Assembly: GCA_029261535.1 (NCBI GenBank)
Contig: JAJDBF010000017.1
Location: forward strand, 30,504 to 94,503
Source of the DNA: Nitrospinaceae bacterium
GTDB taxonomy: Bacteria > Nitrospinota > Nitrospinia > Nitrospinales > Nitrospinaceae
DNA: 64,000 bases
Reading direction: 5' to 3'
Every line of letters starts with the position of its first letter. Within the stretch, counting starts at the first letter, position 1. A program made the translations under genes and the position numbers. Positions 26,736 to 35,070 of this stretch are shown here, piece after piece. Below the pieces are notes generated by a model, which was not told where the DNA came from, did no database searches, and saw only the letters and a list, made by a program, of their open reading frames with translations.

Positions 26736-27665
26736 TTAGAGGAGTGATATTTCCCGGTTCGGAATCAATTGCGCCATATCTTCCGGCAATGGCGAGATAA
26801 AAGTCATCACTTTTCCGTTCTCCGGATGCAGGAACTCCAACTTATGAGCGTGCAAAGCCTGACGCCCAATAACAGGTTGCCTGCCCCTGGATCGACCTCC
26901 ATATAGAGAGTCCGCCAGTACCGGATGACCCAGCGAGGCCAGGTGCACTCGAATCTGATGCGTTCTGCCGGTTTTCGGAAACAGGCGGACCAGATCGTAA
27001 CCCTCCAAACGAAGCACCACTTCGTAGGCCGTTTCGGCCTGGCGCCCGTCATCATTTTTCCCAATAGCCATTTTTTTCCGATCCTTCAGGTGCCGCGCAA
27101 TCGGTAGCCGGACAACCCCCTTGCCGGGGCTCAGTCGACCCTGCGCCAGAGCCAGATAAACTTTTTTGATGGTGCGATCCTGAAACTGGTTTTGCAGGGA
27201 TGTCAGGGCGAGATCGGTTTTGGCCACCACAATCAAGCCACTGGTGTCTTTATCCAGCCGGTGGACAATCCCCGGTCGCTCGACCCCGCCAATACCCTTT
27301 AAGTCGGTACAGTGAAACAGGAGAGCATTGACCAGCGTACCGCCAGGGTGCCCCGGTGCCGGGTGCACCACCACCCCCGCCGGCTTGTCGATCACGATAA
27401 GATGCCCGTCCTCAAAGTGAATGTTGAGCGGGATATCTTCAGCAGTTACCTCCAGTGCCGTGGGCTCAGGAATATCCAGTTCGACACGGTCGCCGCACTT
27501 GACCCGGTAATTAGCTTTAACCCTCTGCTGATTGACCAGTACCCGTCCATCGTCGATCAACTTCTTGACGAAGTTGCGGGAGATATCGGCCTGCACTTCG
27601 GTCAGGTAAACGTCCAGCCGTTGTTTTTCACAAACCGGGTCGATTTCAAATTCAAGATGCGGCAT
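26736..27665 (-). CDS. rluD: 23S rRNA pseudouridine synthase, RluD type
   Basis: 309 residues. An S4 RNA-binding domain (RLDVYLTEVQADISRNFVK, residues 16-75) precedes the RluA-family catalytic domain with the motif HRLDKDTSGL near 134-143, holding the catalytic Asp. The C-terminal RTHQIRVHLASLGHPVLAD block is present near 240. The length and S4 domain favour RluD, which modifies helix 69 of 23S rRNA, over RluA or RluC, but the subfamily is not certain. It is transcribed away from the exported protein at 27.8 kb and toward the 1.1-kb gap. Confidence 0.9.
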   Translation of the reverse strand: MPHLEFEIDPVCEKQRLDVYLTEVQADISRNFVKKLIDDGRVLVNQQRVKANYRVKCGDRVELDIPEPTALEVTAEDIPLNIHFEDGHLIVIDKPAGVVVHPAPGHPGGTLVNALLFHCTDLKGIGGVERPGIVHRLDKDTSGLIVVAKTDLALTSLQNQFQDRTIKKVYLALAQGRLSPGKGVVRLPIARHLKDRKKMAIGKNDDGRQAETAYEVVLRLEGYDLVRLFPKTGRTHQIRVHLASLGHPVLADSLYGGRSRGRQPVIGRQALHAHKLEFLHPENGKVMTFISPLPEDMAQLIPNREISLL

Positions 27666-27774
27666 GGTTCATCGGGAAAAATTAGGTTTTGAATTTAAGG
27701 GATTCGCCATTAGCTTATATTAGGAGTAGCGTCTGCAAACTATTTTCACATTGTAACCGGAAAACGGAGGCTCT

Positions 27775-28662
27775 ATGCAAAACGGATTACGATTCCTGCT
27801 AACTCTGCTTTGTCTGTTGGGACCAGGGTCTGCGCTCGCCGGTCCGGAAAGATTGAGCGATGCCAGGGTGATGTTCACCGAGGTCAAGGATACGCGAACC
27901 ACCGGTCAGTTTTTTGGGGAGTGTGAAGTCGAGATCAAGGTGATGGGGCGGGCGGTGTCGAAATCGCTTGGCATCCGCAGTGTGGAAGTCACTTATGCGG
28001 TGGACAACACTGGCATGATCTTGCTGAACAAAGAGCGCAAGAACATCAGCAGTTTTTTTCATCCGAACGATGGCGCGGCGACCCTCACCCATAAAGTGAG
28101 CCTTAAAAATCCGGCACGCTCGGCCCACTATATTCAATCGCTCAAGGGAACCATCGAACTGTTCTCGCCGACCTTAAAAAACGGTGGCAGGGTCGAGATA
28201 GAAAATTTCCAGGCATCCGCCGGAAAACCCCTGGCGGAAGCGCAGTTGAAGCCTCATGGCATTTCCATCATGTACCTCACCAAGGAAATCCTGGAGCAGA
28301 GGAAAAAAGAACAAATGGAAAAGGCCCGTAAAAAAGCGAGCAAGGAGATCGACAAACTCGGCGAGGAAATGGGCCAGGCGTTCATGAATATGTTCGAAGG
28401 CATGCTCGGTGGGATGATGGGAAACGACAAATTCAGCCTGAACCTGTGGGTCAAGGATCCGGAAAAAATGGTAGTCGACATTCAATTTCTGGATGCGACT
28501 GGGAAGAAGTTGAATACTTCATCTCGCAGTAACATGGGAGAAATGCGGCAGGTGGGATTCAAGGAATTGCCCGGACCCGGTACCAAACTGCTGGTGTACC
28601 TTGCCACAAAGGAATCCATTCGCCAGGTCGAGTTTTCCCTAAACCAGATTCCACTGCCTTAG
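27775..28662 (+). CDS. Exported protein of unknown function
   Basis: 295 residues. The start has GGAGG eight bases upstream. Signal peptide about 1-22 (ending ALAGP). The mature part looks beta-rich at both ends, with a helical charged segment near 160-205 (KEILEQRKKEQMEKARKK) and a Met/Gly-rich stretch GMLGGMMGNDK near 210. Paired beta-sheet domains around a helix hinge suggest a periplasmic binding or assembly role, but no family was recognised. Confidence 0.75.
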   Translation: MQNGLRFLLTLLCLLGPGSALAGPERLSDARVMFTEVKDTRTTGQFFGECEVEIKVMGRAVSKSLGIRSVEVTYAVDNTGMILLNKERKNISSFFHPNDGAATLTHKVSLKNPARSAHYIQSLKGTIELFSPTLKNGGRVEIENFQASAGKPLAEAQLKPHGISIMYLTKEILEQRKKEQMEKARKKASKEIDKLGEEMGQAFMNMFEGMLGGMMGNDKFSLNLWVKDPEKMVVDIQFLDATGKKLNTSSRSNMGEMRQVGFKELPGPGTKLLVYLATKESIRQVEFSLNQIPLP

Positions 28663-28918
28663 ATAAAAATCCCGCCTTTGATTTTGATTTTTAGATTATG
28701 CAAAGCTCTCTTCGGAGAAGGGGGAATATTGTATTAACCCAAAACAAAAATCCAAGGCGAGATTCTTCTTCGCCTGAAGGCTCATCAGAATGACATGCAA
28801 GGTTTTTTTATTAGCTCCACCGCAAGGTGGCGCGATAGAGAGAAGGTTTTAAAACTTCAGTGTTATTGCCCGTTAAGTTGCCCGTCAGCCCCACGCCAGT
28901 CGGTGCAAGGTGGTGGGG
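28663..28918. repeat. Family A repeat and family D fragments
   Basis: A family A copy lies at about 28736-28796. Further on, TTGCCCGTCAGCCCCACGCC (about 28874-28893) resembles the inverse of the direct repeat near 34.5 kb. This is the 3-prime junction of the exported protein gene and the HD-GYP gene, which converge here. Confidence 0.65.
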
Positions 28919-29917
28919 TTAAAGATCGGGGCCCATCAGGCGGATGAAATTATCGAGGAGATCCGGGTCGAAATGAGGAAGCATCTGTTTTTTCATCAGG
29001 GTCAGCGCATCGAACGCTGGCAGGGCTTTCTTATAGGAGCGTCGTGTGGTCAACGCGTCGTAGACATCCATCACCTTGCAGACGCGGGCTCCGAAATCAA
29101 TGGCATCTCCTTCCAGGCCTCTAGGGTATCCATCGCCATCGTATTTCTCATGATGTTGCCCGGCCATGTGCAATACACAGTCCCCGTAATTATTCATTTC
29201 TCTTAAAATCTCTTCTCCTTTTGGGGAATGCTCTTTCATTTCCTCAAACTCATTGTCCGTCAGTTTGCCCGTCTTATTGATCAGGTCCAGCCGGATTTTT
29301 GACTTTCCCACGTCGTGCAACATGCCACCGAGACCCAGTTGACGCGTTTCTTCTTTAGAAAGATTGATCTTGATACCATAGGTCATGCAGTACAGGCCGA
29401 CGTTTACGCTGTGCGTGTAGGTGTAATAATCCTTGCTCGTCAACTTTGAAATCCCGAAAAACCCAACTTCTGAATCCGAGAAACACTGCTCCATAACTTC
29501 GACCACCTCGTCCGAAGCTTCCAGAATTTTGGGTGAAGCGTTCTGTTCGAAAAATTCATTCATAATATTTTTCGAGACTTCATAAACTTTCTGGGTTTTC
29601 ACCTCTGTCGAAACTTCACTGCTGGTGACGATGGTTCGAAGAGTGCGGGTGGCGTGGGCGTAATACTTGAACAGGTCGTCGTCCTGGATATAAAAATCCT
29701 GCGTGGCTTCACCAGCCTCCATAATTTTGTGCACTTTTTCCTGATGAGCCGGATCTGTAGAGGCAAACTTGACAAATTTGGTCTCGCCCATACTGCTGGT
29801 TTTATAAAAAATATCGAAAGACTCAGAACTGGAACCACTGAGAAACTCCAGATTAATCCTGCGATAACTAATATCGTCAACTGTGACAATGGAGGGTGTA
29901 TCCAAAACGACCTGCAC
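28919..29917 (-). CDS. HD-GYP domain protein, probable cyclic di-GMP phosphodiesterase
   Basis: 332 residues. The C-terminal HD-GYP domain shows HDVGKSKI near residue 199 and the metal/substrate block HHEKYDGDGYPRGL near 257-270, the full GYP signature, so hydrolysis of cyclic di-GMP is expected. The N-terminal 150 residues are not a receiver domain and carry no membrane segment; they resemble the unnamed N-terminal half (DUF3391-like) of some HD-GYP proteins. The assigned start is GTG with AGGAA directly adjacent; a TTG four codons in would be better spaced. The signal it senses is unknown. Confidence 0.85.
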   Translation of the reverse strand: MQVVLDTPSIVTVDDISYRRINLEFLSGSSSESFDIFYKTSSMGETKFVKFASTDPAHQEKVHKIMEAGEATQDFYIQDDDLFKYYAHATRTLRTIVTSSEVSTEVKTQKVYEVSKNIMNEFFEQNASPKILEASDEVVEVMEQCFSDSEVGFFGISKLTSKDYYTYTHSVNVGLYCMTYGIKINLSKEETRQLGLGGMLHDVGKSKIRLDLINKTGKLTDNEFEEMKEHSPKGEEILREMNNYGDCVLHMAGQHHEKYDGDGYPRGLEGDAIDFGARVCKVMDVYDALTTRRSYKKALPAFDALTLMKKQMLPHFDPDLLDNFIRLMGPDL

Positions 29918-30108
29918 TTCCTAGATAATAATTTTTTATCCAAAAAACAAACTAATTTTCTATTTTAAAGATAGCCCGTTTGGGAATTCAAGGGAACCTT
30001 TTATTTTTATTCTTAACGCCATCCTTTTCGGGGATAAGTCAGGGTTATTGCCAAAATTGTCAAAAAAATATGGATACACATTTATTGTCAATTACTTTAC
30101 GGAATAGT

Positions 30109-31998
30109 TCAGGAAGTCTTGACAGGCGTAATAGTTTCTCCTGAAATTTTCCAGAAAAAATACACGATGGAGCGGGCGCATCCCAAAAGATCCACCATCG
30201 ACAGGGTCTCCCCCGGCTCGTGCATTCGGCAGGCGGGATCATAAGCACCGATACACAATGGCGCGATATCCCCAAGAGCATCCATCAATTTAGCGACAAA
30301 AGGAATTGACCCCCCACATCCGTACAGACACGAGTCCTGCCCGAAACCCTCGCTCAGGCTTTCCAGCATTATGTTGAATATTGAAGAATCAATCGCCGTC
30401 ATCCAGGGTGATCCGCCCTTGTCCTGATTGAGAACGAGGGAGAACCCTGCTGGCACCCGGTCTTGCAGATGATCGATGAGTGCCTGCCGGGCAGAGTCTT
30501 CTGTGTTGCCGGGGGCCAGACGAATTTCCACCAGTGCCTTGGCGGTGGCCTGGTCGAAGGTCCAACGCTTCCCATCATTTTCGACATGCAACGCCTGCAC
30601 TTCAATCATTGAGTCCGGGTCCAAGAAGCGGTTGACATTTTGAGGGGCGACTCTACCATCAGGCAGAATCAACCGATCAATCCAGCGTGCCAACTGTAGC
30701 TCGGGCACTGGCATGGGGCCGCCGACCACTCCCGAATGCGGTGCCTTGTCCGCCGATTTGAAAACCACATCAAACACCGCCTGCCTGGCGTCAGGCTCCA
30801 CCGGGTCGAGCGCAAGGGCGAGCTGGTAAGGATTGTGCTGTGCAAGATGATCCTGCAATGCCTCGGCCAGAGCCTGACCATCTTCCTTTTGCTTGAGAGG
30901 AAACGACAGACGCGCTCCGGCAGACCCAAACAAAACACCGCCGGCGACGCGATGCCCTGGACGTACGTTGACATAGGAGGTGCGCAATTGCGTCTGGATA
31001 ATATCGACCGCAGTGTCCGGCACAGTCAGCCGGGTTTGCTGAAGAAGGCCTCCAGCTTGGCGTTGCTTTTCCAACGTAGTGGGGATGCGCGAATAGCCTG
31101 CACGCTCTTCTGCCGTCACCGGGATGTCGCGCTCGGCAATCGCTTTGACATTCAGGGAATGGTTGTCTCGGATCAGCGTAGCGAGCAATTTGTACAAAGC
31201 TGTCTGTTCGCAAAGTTTTGACGAAGCATCTTTTTGCTCAAGGGTCACCCAGCTTTGCACGATGCCGCGAAGCGACGTGGTGAGACCGGGCACACCGGTG
31301 TCCGGGTTCAGCACATCGGTGATGATGACACAAACGCAGTCCTCAAAAAACGATTTGTTCTGCAAAATCTGATCGATCAGCGAAATGGAACCGGACTCTT
31401 CTTCCGTTTCAAAAATAACTTTCAGGTTGCACGGTAGATGTTTTTTGGTTTGCTCGTCGAGCGGCCCCTTGCTGTTTCTACTCCCATTTTCGCCACCGCC
31501 TGTGGCAATTTGTATCAAGGCATCCACAGCCATGCCGATGGCCACCACGCCGCTCAGGTCATCGGCGGCACCGCGCCCCTGCGCCCGCGAACGGTCTTCG
31601 TTCCACACAAGCTTGGTCGGCGAGATCCCGCCCCACTGGGTAAACTTGCCATCGTCCATGTAGGGTTGCTTGTCGAGATGGGCGTACATGAGGACCGTCG
31701 GCTTGTCCGGTGAAGACAAAATCTCCGCCATCAAAATCGGAGTTGCGCCAGCAAGTTCCGAAGGCGGCTGATTGACCAAGATATTTTCGAACCCGATTTC
31801 GTTCAAGTACTTGCATGTCAGATCGAGAATCTCGATCATGTCGGACGGCGTTTCGCGATCTCCCGGAAACTCATTGACCCCCAGACTGCGGCTGTCGATG
31901 GCCACCATCTGCTCCATCATGTCGAGGTGTTTTGCCACCAGTTCTGAATCGGGCGCGATCAGTCGCACAAGTGTTTCCGCATTAAAAACCTGGTTCAT
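30109..31998 (-). CDS. M20 family metallopeptidase
   Basis: 629 residues from the start with AAGGA six bases upstream. Zinc-site motifs of the M20 family are visible: MYAHLDKQP near residue 101, GAADDLSG near 142 and the catalytic Glu pair in TEEESGS near 197; further ligands lie in the C-terminal half. The layout (catalytic domain, dimerisation lid from about 270, second catalytic part) is that of carboxypeptidase G2/DapE-like dipeptidases. It is longer than the usual 450-480 residues, with extra sequence in the lid. The substrate is unknown. The stop lies in a non-repeat gap. Confidence 0.85.
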   Translation of the reverse strand: MNQVFNAETLVRLIAPDSELVAKHLDMMEQMVAIDSRSLGVNEFPGDRETPSDMIEILDLTCKYLNEIGFENILVNQPPSELAGATPILMAEILSSPDKPTVLMYAHLDKQPYMDDGKFTQWGGISPTKLVWNEDRSRAQGRGAADDLSGVVAIGMAVDALIQIATGGGENGSRNSKGPLDEQTKKHLPCNLKVIFETEEESGSISLIDQILQNKSFFEDCVCVIITDVLNPDTGVPGLTTSLRGIVQSWVTLEQKDASSKLCEQTALYKLLATLIRDNHSLNVKAIAERDIPVTAEERAGYSRIPTTLEKQRQAGGLLQQTRLTVPDTAVDIIQTQLRTSYVNVRPGHRVAGGVLFGSAGARLSFPLKQKEDGQALAEALQDHLAQHNPYQLALALDPVEPDARQAVFDVVFKSADKAPHSGVVGGPMPVPELQLARWIDRLILPDGRVAPQNVNRFLDPDSMIEVQALHVENDGKRWTFDQATAKALVEIRLAPGNTEDSARQALIDHLQDRVPAGFSLVLNQDKGGSPWMTAIDSSIFNIMLESLSEGFGQDSCLYGCGGSIPFVAKLMDALGDIAPLCIGAYDPACRMHEPGETLSMVDLLGCARSIVYFFWKISGETITPVKTS

Positions 31999-32013
31999 AT
32001 TAAATCCTTGCAA

Positions 32014-32794
32014 GAGAAATTGGAGAAGGGACGTTTCGATGCTCTGCCTTTACAGCTTTTGCCAATCATATTAGTATAGAGTAAGAGTTCAACGAAAATT
32101 CATTTCAGAAAAAAGTGACGCTATTTATATGATGGACAGTATCATCAATTTAATGAAACTGTATACGGCCTTTAAATCAAGGGGCAACTGGCCCCTCATC
32201 CGGCATTCGCGCACCCAGCTTCTCGATTTTGTTCTGTGCCGAGGCAGTTTGAACCGGAAAAACCCTGTCAGCGCACTGCTTTACTGGTGGGGATTGCTCA
32301 AGGGTTTCGATTTGCTCGTCTGGCGGTTGGAGACGTTCGGATTCCTGTTTCTTGCCGAATGCCCGGAGGCAGACAAAAAACAGTTGAACAGGTATCTTCC
32401 TCAAAATTCGCAAGTAGTCTGAGGGAGCCAATAAAAACTGGTTGTTGTTGTGGATCTCGCGATCAGCGGACTTTTATATACCCTCTTGTAAAGGAGACCT
32501 TTGCATAAGTATTTTTTTGAGGGACTGAAAAGTGGAGGTCGCACTTCCCTTTCAAGAACCGCTATTCGCGTTCTTGAATGTGACACATTAAATCAACGAA
32601 CTGTCATTCTGAACGAAGTGAAGAATCTCGCCTTTGCTTTTGATTTTTCTGTAATACAATATTCCCTCTTCCCCGAAGAGGGACGCGGAGCAGGGTGATT
32701 TGAAACGTTGGAATGATCGAACGAGTTCAGCCAGTCGCCCCCACCGGAAGGTGGTGCCGGAACATAAACTGTTGATTTATTTTGGTCCTCTTAA
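32014..32794. repeat. Repeat-filled gap before the glycosyltransferase genes
   Basis: Apart from one possible small gene at 32177-32431, the gap contains a family B copy (minus, about 32489-32545), a family C palindrome at 32551-32579 (AGAACCGCTATTCGCGTTCT) and a family A copy (minus, about 32602-32640). A family D-like hairpin CCCCCACCGGAAGGTGG lies near 32737. Three families occurring in tandem at one site is noteworthy. Confidence 0.65.
32177..32431 (-). CDS. Possible small hypothetical protein
   Basis: 84 residues starting at TTG. The first 25 residues are hydrophobic/basic (ILRKIPVQLFFVCLRAFGKK) and could be a membrane anchor; the rest is Gln/Glu/Pro-rich. Codon use on this strand resembles the neighbours more than the overlapping plus-strand frame does. 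There is no homology clue, and it may be non-coding. Confidence 0.35.
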   Translation of the reverse strand: MAPSDYLRILRKIPVQLFFVCLRAFGKKQESERLQPPDEQIETLEQSPPVKQCADRVFPVQTASAQNKIEKLGARMPDEGPVAP

Positions 32795-33679
32795 ATGCCC
32801 TCTATAGCATCCACTGTTTTCGGCACCAACCCCGATGCCCGTTTTTCCCTGCTGATCCCGACCTGGAATAACCTGCCCTATTTAAAATTCTGTATCCAGT
32901 CCATTCGCAACAATTCCCGCTGGCCACACCAGATCATTCTGCATATCAATGAAGGCACTGATGGCACGCGCGACTGGGCACGGGAGCAGGGTATCGATCA
33001 CACGTTTTCAAACGAGAACGTTGGCATTTGTTACGGCATCAACGCGGCTGTAGAACTTGCCACCACCGATTACCTGGTTTACCTCAACGACGACATGTAT
33101 GTGTGCCCGGCGTGGGATCACTATTTAATGGAAGCGGTGGATGAGGCGGTAAAGGAAGCACCGGATCATCGGTTTTATCTGTCGGGCACGCTGATCGAAC
33201 CTCGCGACACGGGCAACACCTGCGCCATCAACACCGATCAATTCGGAGACGATATCGATTCGCTCGACACCAAAAACCTGCTGGCCCAATACGATAGTTT
33301 TCCTTTTGCAGACTGGAGCGGGGCCACCTGGCCTCCCAGCCTGATCCATAAAAAAATGTGGGAGTTGGTCGGCGGCCTCAGTGTCGAGTTTTCACCCGGC
33401 ATGTATTCCGATCCCGATCTTTCCATGAAACTCTGGCAGGCGGGCGTGCGCTGGTTCAAAGGGGTGTCGCAATGCCGGGTGTTTCACTTCATGGCAAAAT
33501 CCACTGGTCGCGTGAAACGCAACGATGGCAGAAACCAGTTCATGCGCAAGTGGGGAGTTTCCAGCAATGCCTTCATGCGCTCCTATTTAAGGAGCGGCAC
33601 ACCGTTCAAGGGAGCCCTGCCCGAACCCGAAGAAAACCTGTCCCTTCGCTGGTCGCGCTTTCGCTCGCGCTGGGCCTGA
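32795..33679 (+). CDS. Family 2 glycosyltransferase
   Basis: 294 residues. GT-A fold: nucleotide-binding SLLIPTWNNLPYL near residue 18, metal-binding LNDDMYVCPAWD near 96-107, where the usual D-x-D is N-D-D. The acceptor end near 170-230 holds WSGATWPPSLIHKK. It transfers a sugar from a nucleotide donor to an unknown acceptor, likely a surface polysaccharide. It is followed by another family 2 transferase after 80 bases. Confidence 0.85.
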   Translation: MPSIASTVFGTNPDARFSLLIPTWNNLPYLKFCIQSIRNNSRWPHQIILHINEGTDGTRDWAREQGIDHTFSNENVGICYGINAAVELATTDYLVYLNDDMYVCPAWDHYLMEAVDEAVKEAPDHRFYLSGTLIEPRDTGNTCAINTDQFGDDIDSLDTKNLLAQYDSFPFADWSGATWPPSLIHKKMWELVGGLSVEFSPGMYSDPDLSMKLWQAGVRWFKGVSQCRVFHFMAKSTGRVKRNDGRNQFMRKWGVSSNAFMRSYLRSGTPFKGALPEPEENLSLRWSRFRSRWA

Positions 33680-33759
33680 CCTTGACAGACCGACCGGACC
33701 GGCTTACATTCGTTTTCGTTCCATCAGACAGAGATATCAACCCACCAACTTGACCCTTC

Positions 33760-34512
33760 ATGATTAGTGCTGTCATCATCGTTAAAAACGGTGAGCAATA
33801 TTTAACCGAATGCCTGGGCTCCCTCACCGCCTTTGATGAGGTGGTGCTGGTCGACACCGGATCCACCGACGACACACTCAAAATTGCCAGAGGCCATACC
33901 AACGTCCGCATCTTCGAGCGACCTTTCATAGGATTCGGTCCCACCAAAAATAACGCGGCCAGTCTCGCCACCCATGACTGGATTTTTTCCATCGATGCAG
34001 ATGAAGTGATGACCCCGGAACTTTTTTGGGAAGTGAGCCAGATGGTGCTGGATGCCTCCCATGTGTACCGGGTGCCCCGGCAATCCTATTACAATCGAAA
34101 AATGATAAGGGGATGCGGCTGGTACCCGGACCGAGTCCTGCGCCTGTATCGCCGCGACAAAACACGCTTCAATGATAATCAGGTTCACGAAAGCGTGCAG
34201 GTGCATGAGGGAATGAAAATCGTCGACCTCGAAGGCCGCCTGAAACATTACCCTTATGACAGCGTCGACTCGCTGATCGAAAAAGCGCAGTTGTATTCCC
34301 GATTGTACGCCGAACAAAACCAGGGCAAGCTGACAGCCTCCCCCATGAAAGCACTCACGCACGGGCTGGCGGCTTTCATCAAAGGCTATGTGATCCGCCG
34401 TGGATACCAGGATGGTTACGAAGGATTGGTCATCTCATTGTCGCAGGGGCTCGCCGCCTACCTGAAATACATCAAGCTGTTTGAGGCCAACCGCAAGGCC
34501 CAGTGGGGCTGA
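33760..34512 (+). CDS. Family 2 glycosyltransferase, WaaE/KdtX-like
   Basis: 250 residues. MISAVIIVKNGEQYLTECL at the start, VLVDTGSTDDT near 30-40 and SIDADEVMTPEL near 73-85 match the small beta-1,4-glucosyltransferase group (WaaE/LgtF) that acts on lipopolysaccharide inner core. The C-terminal half contains the WYPDRVLRLYRRDK block, diagnostic of that group. It probably works in lipopolysaccharide synthesis together with the preceding transferase, but the specific sugar is not known. Confidence 0.85.
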   Translation: MISAVIIVKNGEQYLTECLGSLTAFDEVVLVDTGSTDDTLKIARGHTNVRIFERPFIGFGPTKNNAASLATHDWIFSIDADEVMTPELFWEVSQMVLDASHVYRVPRQSYYNRKMIRGCGWYPDRVLRLYRRDKTRFNDNQVHESVQVHEGMKIVDLEGRLKHYPYDSVDSLIEKAQLYSRLYAEQNQGKLTASPMKALTHGLAAFIKGYVIRRGYQDGYEGLVISLSQGLAAYLKYIKLFEANRKAQWG

Positions 34513-34687
34513 CCCACTGGCGTGGGGCTAACGGGCAACTTGTCAGGCAATACCACCAGGACTTTAAGCAATCACCCTCTCGCACCCACTGGCGTGGGGG
34601 CTAACGGGCAACTTGTCAGGCAATACCACCGGGATTTTAAAATGTTTCCTGTCACACCTGTTCAAGAACGCTATTCGCGTTCTTGAA
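34512..34687. repeat. Direct repeat pair and family C palindrome
   Basis: Two nearly identical copies of about 56 bases, ACCCACTGGCGTGG.. to ..ATACCACC.GGA..TTTAA, lie at 34512-34567 and 34584-34640, a period of 72 bases. Directly after them is a family C palindrome at 34661-34687 (AGAACGCTATTCGCGTTCT). Confidence 0.8.
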
Positions 34688-34729
34688 TGAGCGCATCGCT
34701 AAATGTTTTCAGTTGGCCGTGCGCAGGCA

Positions 34730-34960
34730 CTAGATTTTGCTGTGAGTGCCATCGCACAAGGGCGAATTGCCTGTTTTGCCACAGTCGCAGATAGCCATTC
34801 TGCGGGCTTCTTCGCAGTTGAACTGCAGAGGTTGCTTGCCGGTATTTTTGGTCTCGTGCGACCCGTCACAGTATGGTTTCTTTCCCGATTCCCCACAGGT
34901 ACAATAATATTTGGTTCCGGGGGTTTCATCTATATAGTTCGGACTATTTTGATAGGCCAT
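34730..34960 (-). CDS. CDGSH-type iron-sulfur protein with two cluster motifs
   Basis: 76 residues from the ATG at 34960, preceded by AAGGAGG. Two CDGSH motifs are visible, C-x-C-x2-S-x3-P-x-C-D-G-x-H in the middle (CTCGESGKKPYCDGSH) and a variant near the C-terminus (CDCGKTGNSPLCDGTH). Each should bind a 2Fe-2S cluster with 3-Cys/1-His ligation. Small double-CDGSH proteins act as redox or cluster-transfer proteins in the cytoplasm. It stands alone. Confidence 0.92.
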   Translation of the reverse strand: MAYQNSPNYIDETPGTKYYCTCGESGKKPYCDGSHETKNTGKQPLQFNCEEARRMAICDCGKTGNSPLCDGTHSKI

Positions 34961-35070
34961 TGAGCCCTCCTTCAAGACAATTAGAAAATTTAAAAATCAA
35001 AGTCGTCAATATATCAAACTTTGAGGAATCCTCACAAAATATCGATAACCTTTTTTGAGGAGGAGCGATC

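Noticed and set aside
32129..32422. A 97-residue plus-strand frame
   Set aside because: It overlaps a minus-strand frame that has more typical codons. Neither has strong support, so only the minus one is listed, with low confidence.
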